Positions 16,969 to 17,572 of a stretch of DNA of 17,572 nt are shown here, piece by piece; position 1 is the stretch's first letter; every line of letters starts with the position of its first letter. The stretch comes from an uncultured Flavobacteriales bacterium (GTDB taxonomy: Bacteria; Bacteroidota; Bacteroidia; Flavobacteriales_E; Vicingaceae): contig CAJXRL010000025.1 of NCBI GenBank assembly GCA_913059105.1, forward strand, positions 1 through 17,572, written 5' to 3'. The notes beneath the pieces were generated by a model. It searched no databases and was not told the DNA's origin. It worked only from the letters and a program-made list of their open reading frames with translations. The position numbers and the translations under genes were made by a program.

Positions 16969-17053
16969 ATTTGTAAGAATAAGATATTTCAAGCCATTGG
17001 CTTGGTGATTTGATCCACTGATCGACTAAATCCGGAGAAAGCTTTAGCTTAAC

Positions 17054-17075
17054 CCGGCCCTGGGTACTATCTGAT
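17054..17075 (+). repeat. Direct repeat copy 2: orphan tRNA-Leu 3' end
   Basis: Identical over 22 bp to 16893-16914, starting 161 bp downstream. It is not attached to a tRNA body: the bases to its left show no T loop or anticodon arm. It could be an attachment-site scar or the remains of a tandem tRNA. Confidence 0.85.
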
Positions 17076-17182
17076 CAATTCAGAAAAGCAAGACTATTCA
17101 AACTAGCCCTTTTACTTCTCCCTTTTTGTTGTATGTATTCTGACAATTCGAGCTAATAAATTTAAAAAACATGAATGAAAAC

Positions 17183-17213
17183 TTTTTATTTCTATAATCG
17201 TATAATATTTTTG
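17183..17213 (+). promoter_or_regulatory. Putative promoter of the truncated secreted-protein gene
   Basis: TATTTTTG at 17206-17213 matches TAnnTTTG exactly and is followed by CAG. TTTT at 17183-17186 is a three-of-four match to the -33 element at the standard 19-bp spacing. It lies 32 bp upstream of the ATG at 17246. Confidence 0.5.
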
Positions 17214-17245
17214 CAGCTTATTAAGTATTCAAGATTCTCATTATC

Positions 17246-17535
17246 ATGTTATTAAGAGTTATTAGTATTTCCGTATTTCTTCTAGGAATCTCTTGCATTG
17301 ACCTTCAAGCCCAAATTACCATTTGGTCTGATGATTTTGAAACAGGTTATTCCGATAATGATAGAACTGCTGTCGATAACAACAATCCCCCAGCAGGGGT
17401 CGATTGGACTTTGAGCAACGACGCTGGTGCTGATTTATGGCGAGTGGAAGACAATCGAGCTATAGCTGGTTTGTCTGTTCAAGGAAAAGAAACTGATAGT
17501 GAAATGACATGGATCACAGAAACTATTACCATTTC
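17246..17535 (+). CDS. Secreted protein, N-terminal fragment at contig edge
   Basis: About 96 codons are readable before the adapter begins at 17536. Residues 1-22 form a signal peptide (MLLRVISISVFLLGISC... ending LQA before QI). The mature part starts ITIWSDDFETGY and continues with an Asn/Asp/Pro-rich stretch and GADLWRVEDNR. This style is common at the start of large T9SS-exported or jelly-roll-containing proteins of Bacteroidota. No catalytic motif is visible in this portion, and the sorting domain, if any, would lie beyond the contig. The frame is open up to the edge, so the truncation is technical. Confidence 0.75.
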
Positions 17536-17572
17536 CTGTCTCTTATACACATCTGACGCTGCCGACGATCTA
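17536..17572. other. Untrimmed Nextera read-1 (P5/i5) adapter
   Basis: Positions 17536-17568 are the reverse complement of the Nextera read-1 adapter, starting with the mosaic end CTGTCTCTTATACACATCT. The last four bases (TCTA) would be the start of an i5 index and fit the one usually called S504. Not genomic. Confidence 0.97.

Larger units (their letters stand above)
16906..17245. other. 340-bp non-coding region between tRNA-Leu and last gene
   Basis: No convincing gene here. It holds the tRNA terminator (16937-16968), a short perfect inverted repeat AAGCCA-T-TGGCTT (16991-17003), the second copy of the tRNA 3' end (17054-17075) and, at the right, promoter-like elements for the truncated secreted-protein gene. 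The sequence just before the second repeat copy does not form a recognisable tRNA body. Confidence 0.7.

Noticed and set aside
16954..17013. Short 19-codon frame after tRNA-Leu
   Set aside because: It starts inside the terminator stem and has no ribosome binding site.
17004..17075. Possible second, degenerate tRNA-Leu
   Set aside because: Only the terminal 22 bp match; no T loop, anticodon arm or variable arm can be folded from the preceding bases, so I report a repeat and not a tRNA pseudogene.
49..17535. CRISPR array, insertion sequence, prophage or defence island
   Set aside because: I saw no spaced direct-repeat array, transposase or integrase motifs, or defence-type domains; the gene content is mostly housekeeping.

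Overview
The window looks like one short-read assembly contig from an AT-rich member of the Bacteroidota, most likely a flavobacterium-like lineage. Three lines of evidence support this: signal peptides followed by C-terminal type IX secretion (T9SS) sorting domains, several matches to the Bacteroidota promoter pattern (TTTG ... TAnnTTTG), and gene families typical of the phylum (three-gene sdhCAB with a single cytochrome b anchor, Ctc-type L25). Both ends carry untrimmed Nextera adapter (1-48 and 17536-17572), so the biological sequence is about 49-17535 and both terminal genes are cut.

Layout. 49-1596 (minus strand): a truncated kynureninase preceded by a small secreted or membrane protein of unknown function. 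1733-4597: glycine dehydrogenase GcvP, divergent from that unknown gene. 4714-8872: two tandem paralogous secreted proteins with T9SS C-terminal domains; the first is followed by its own hairpin terminator and the second by another. 9100-14531: a tight plus-strand cluster of succinate dehydrogenase/fumarate reductase (sdhC, sdhA, sdhB), a methionine/glutamine-type aminotransferase and a nitrilase-fold omega-amidase. 14532-16682 (minus strand, convergent): prs, then the L25/Ctc ribosomal protein gene, then pth. 16824-16905: tRNA-Leu(CAA) with a terminator and, 161 bp further on, a second copy of its 3' end. 17246-17535: the start of another secreted protein, cut by the contig end.

How the genes work together. 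Most of the content is core metabolism: glycine cleavage, respiratory complex II, PRPP synthesis, ribosome assembly and peptidyl-tRNA recycling. The aminotransferase and omega-amidase form a recognised functional pair: transamination with glutamine gives alpha-ketoglutaramate, which the amidase removes. Here the pair sits 6 bp behind sdhB and may share its transcript. I found no CRISPR array, insertion sequence, integrase or defence system. The least ordinary features are the duplicated tRNA-Leu 3' end (a possible attachment-site scar), the secreted paralogue pair and a few inverted repeats upstream of promoters.
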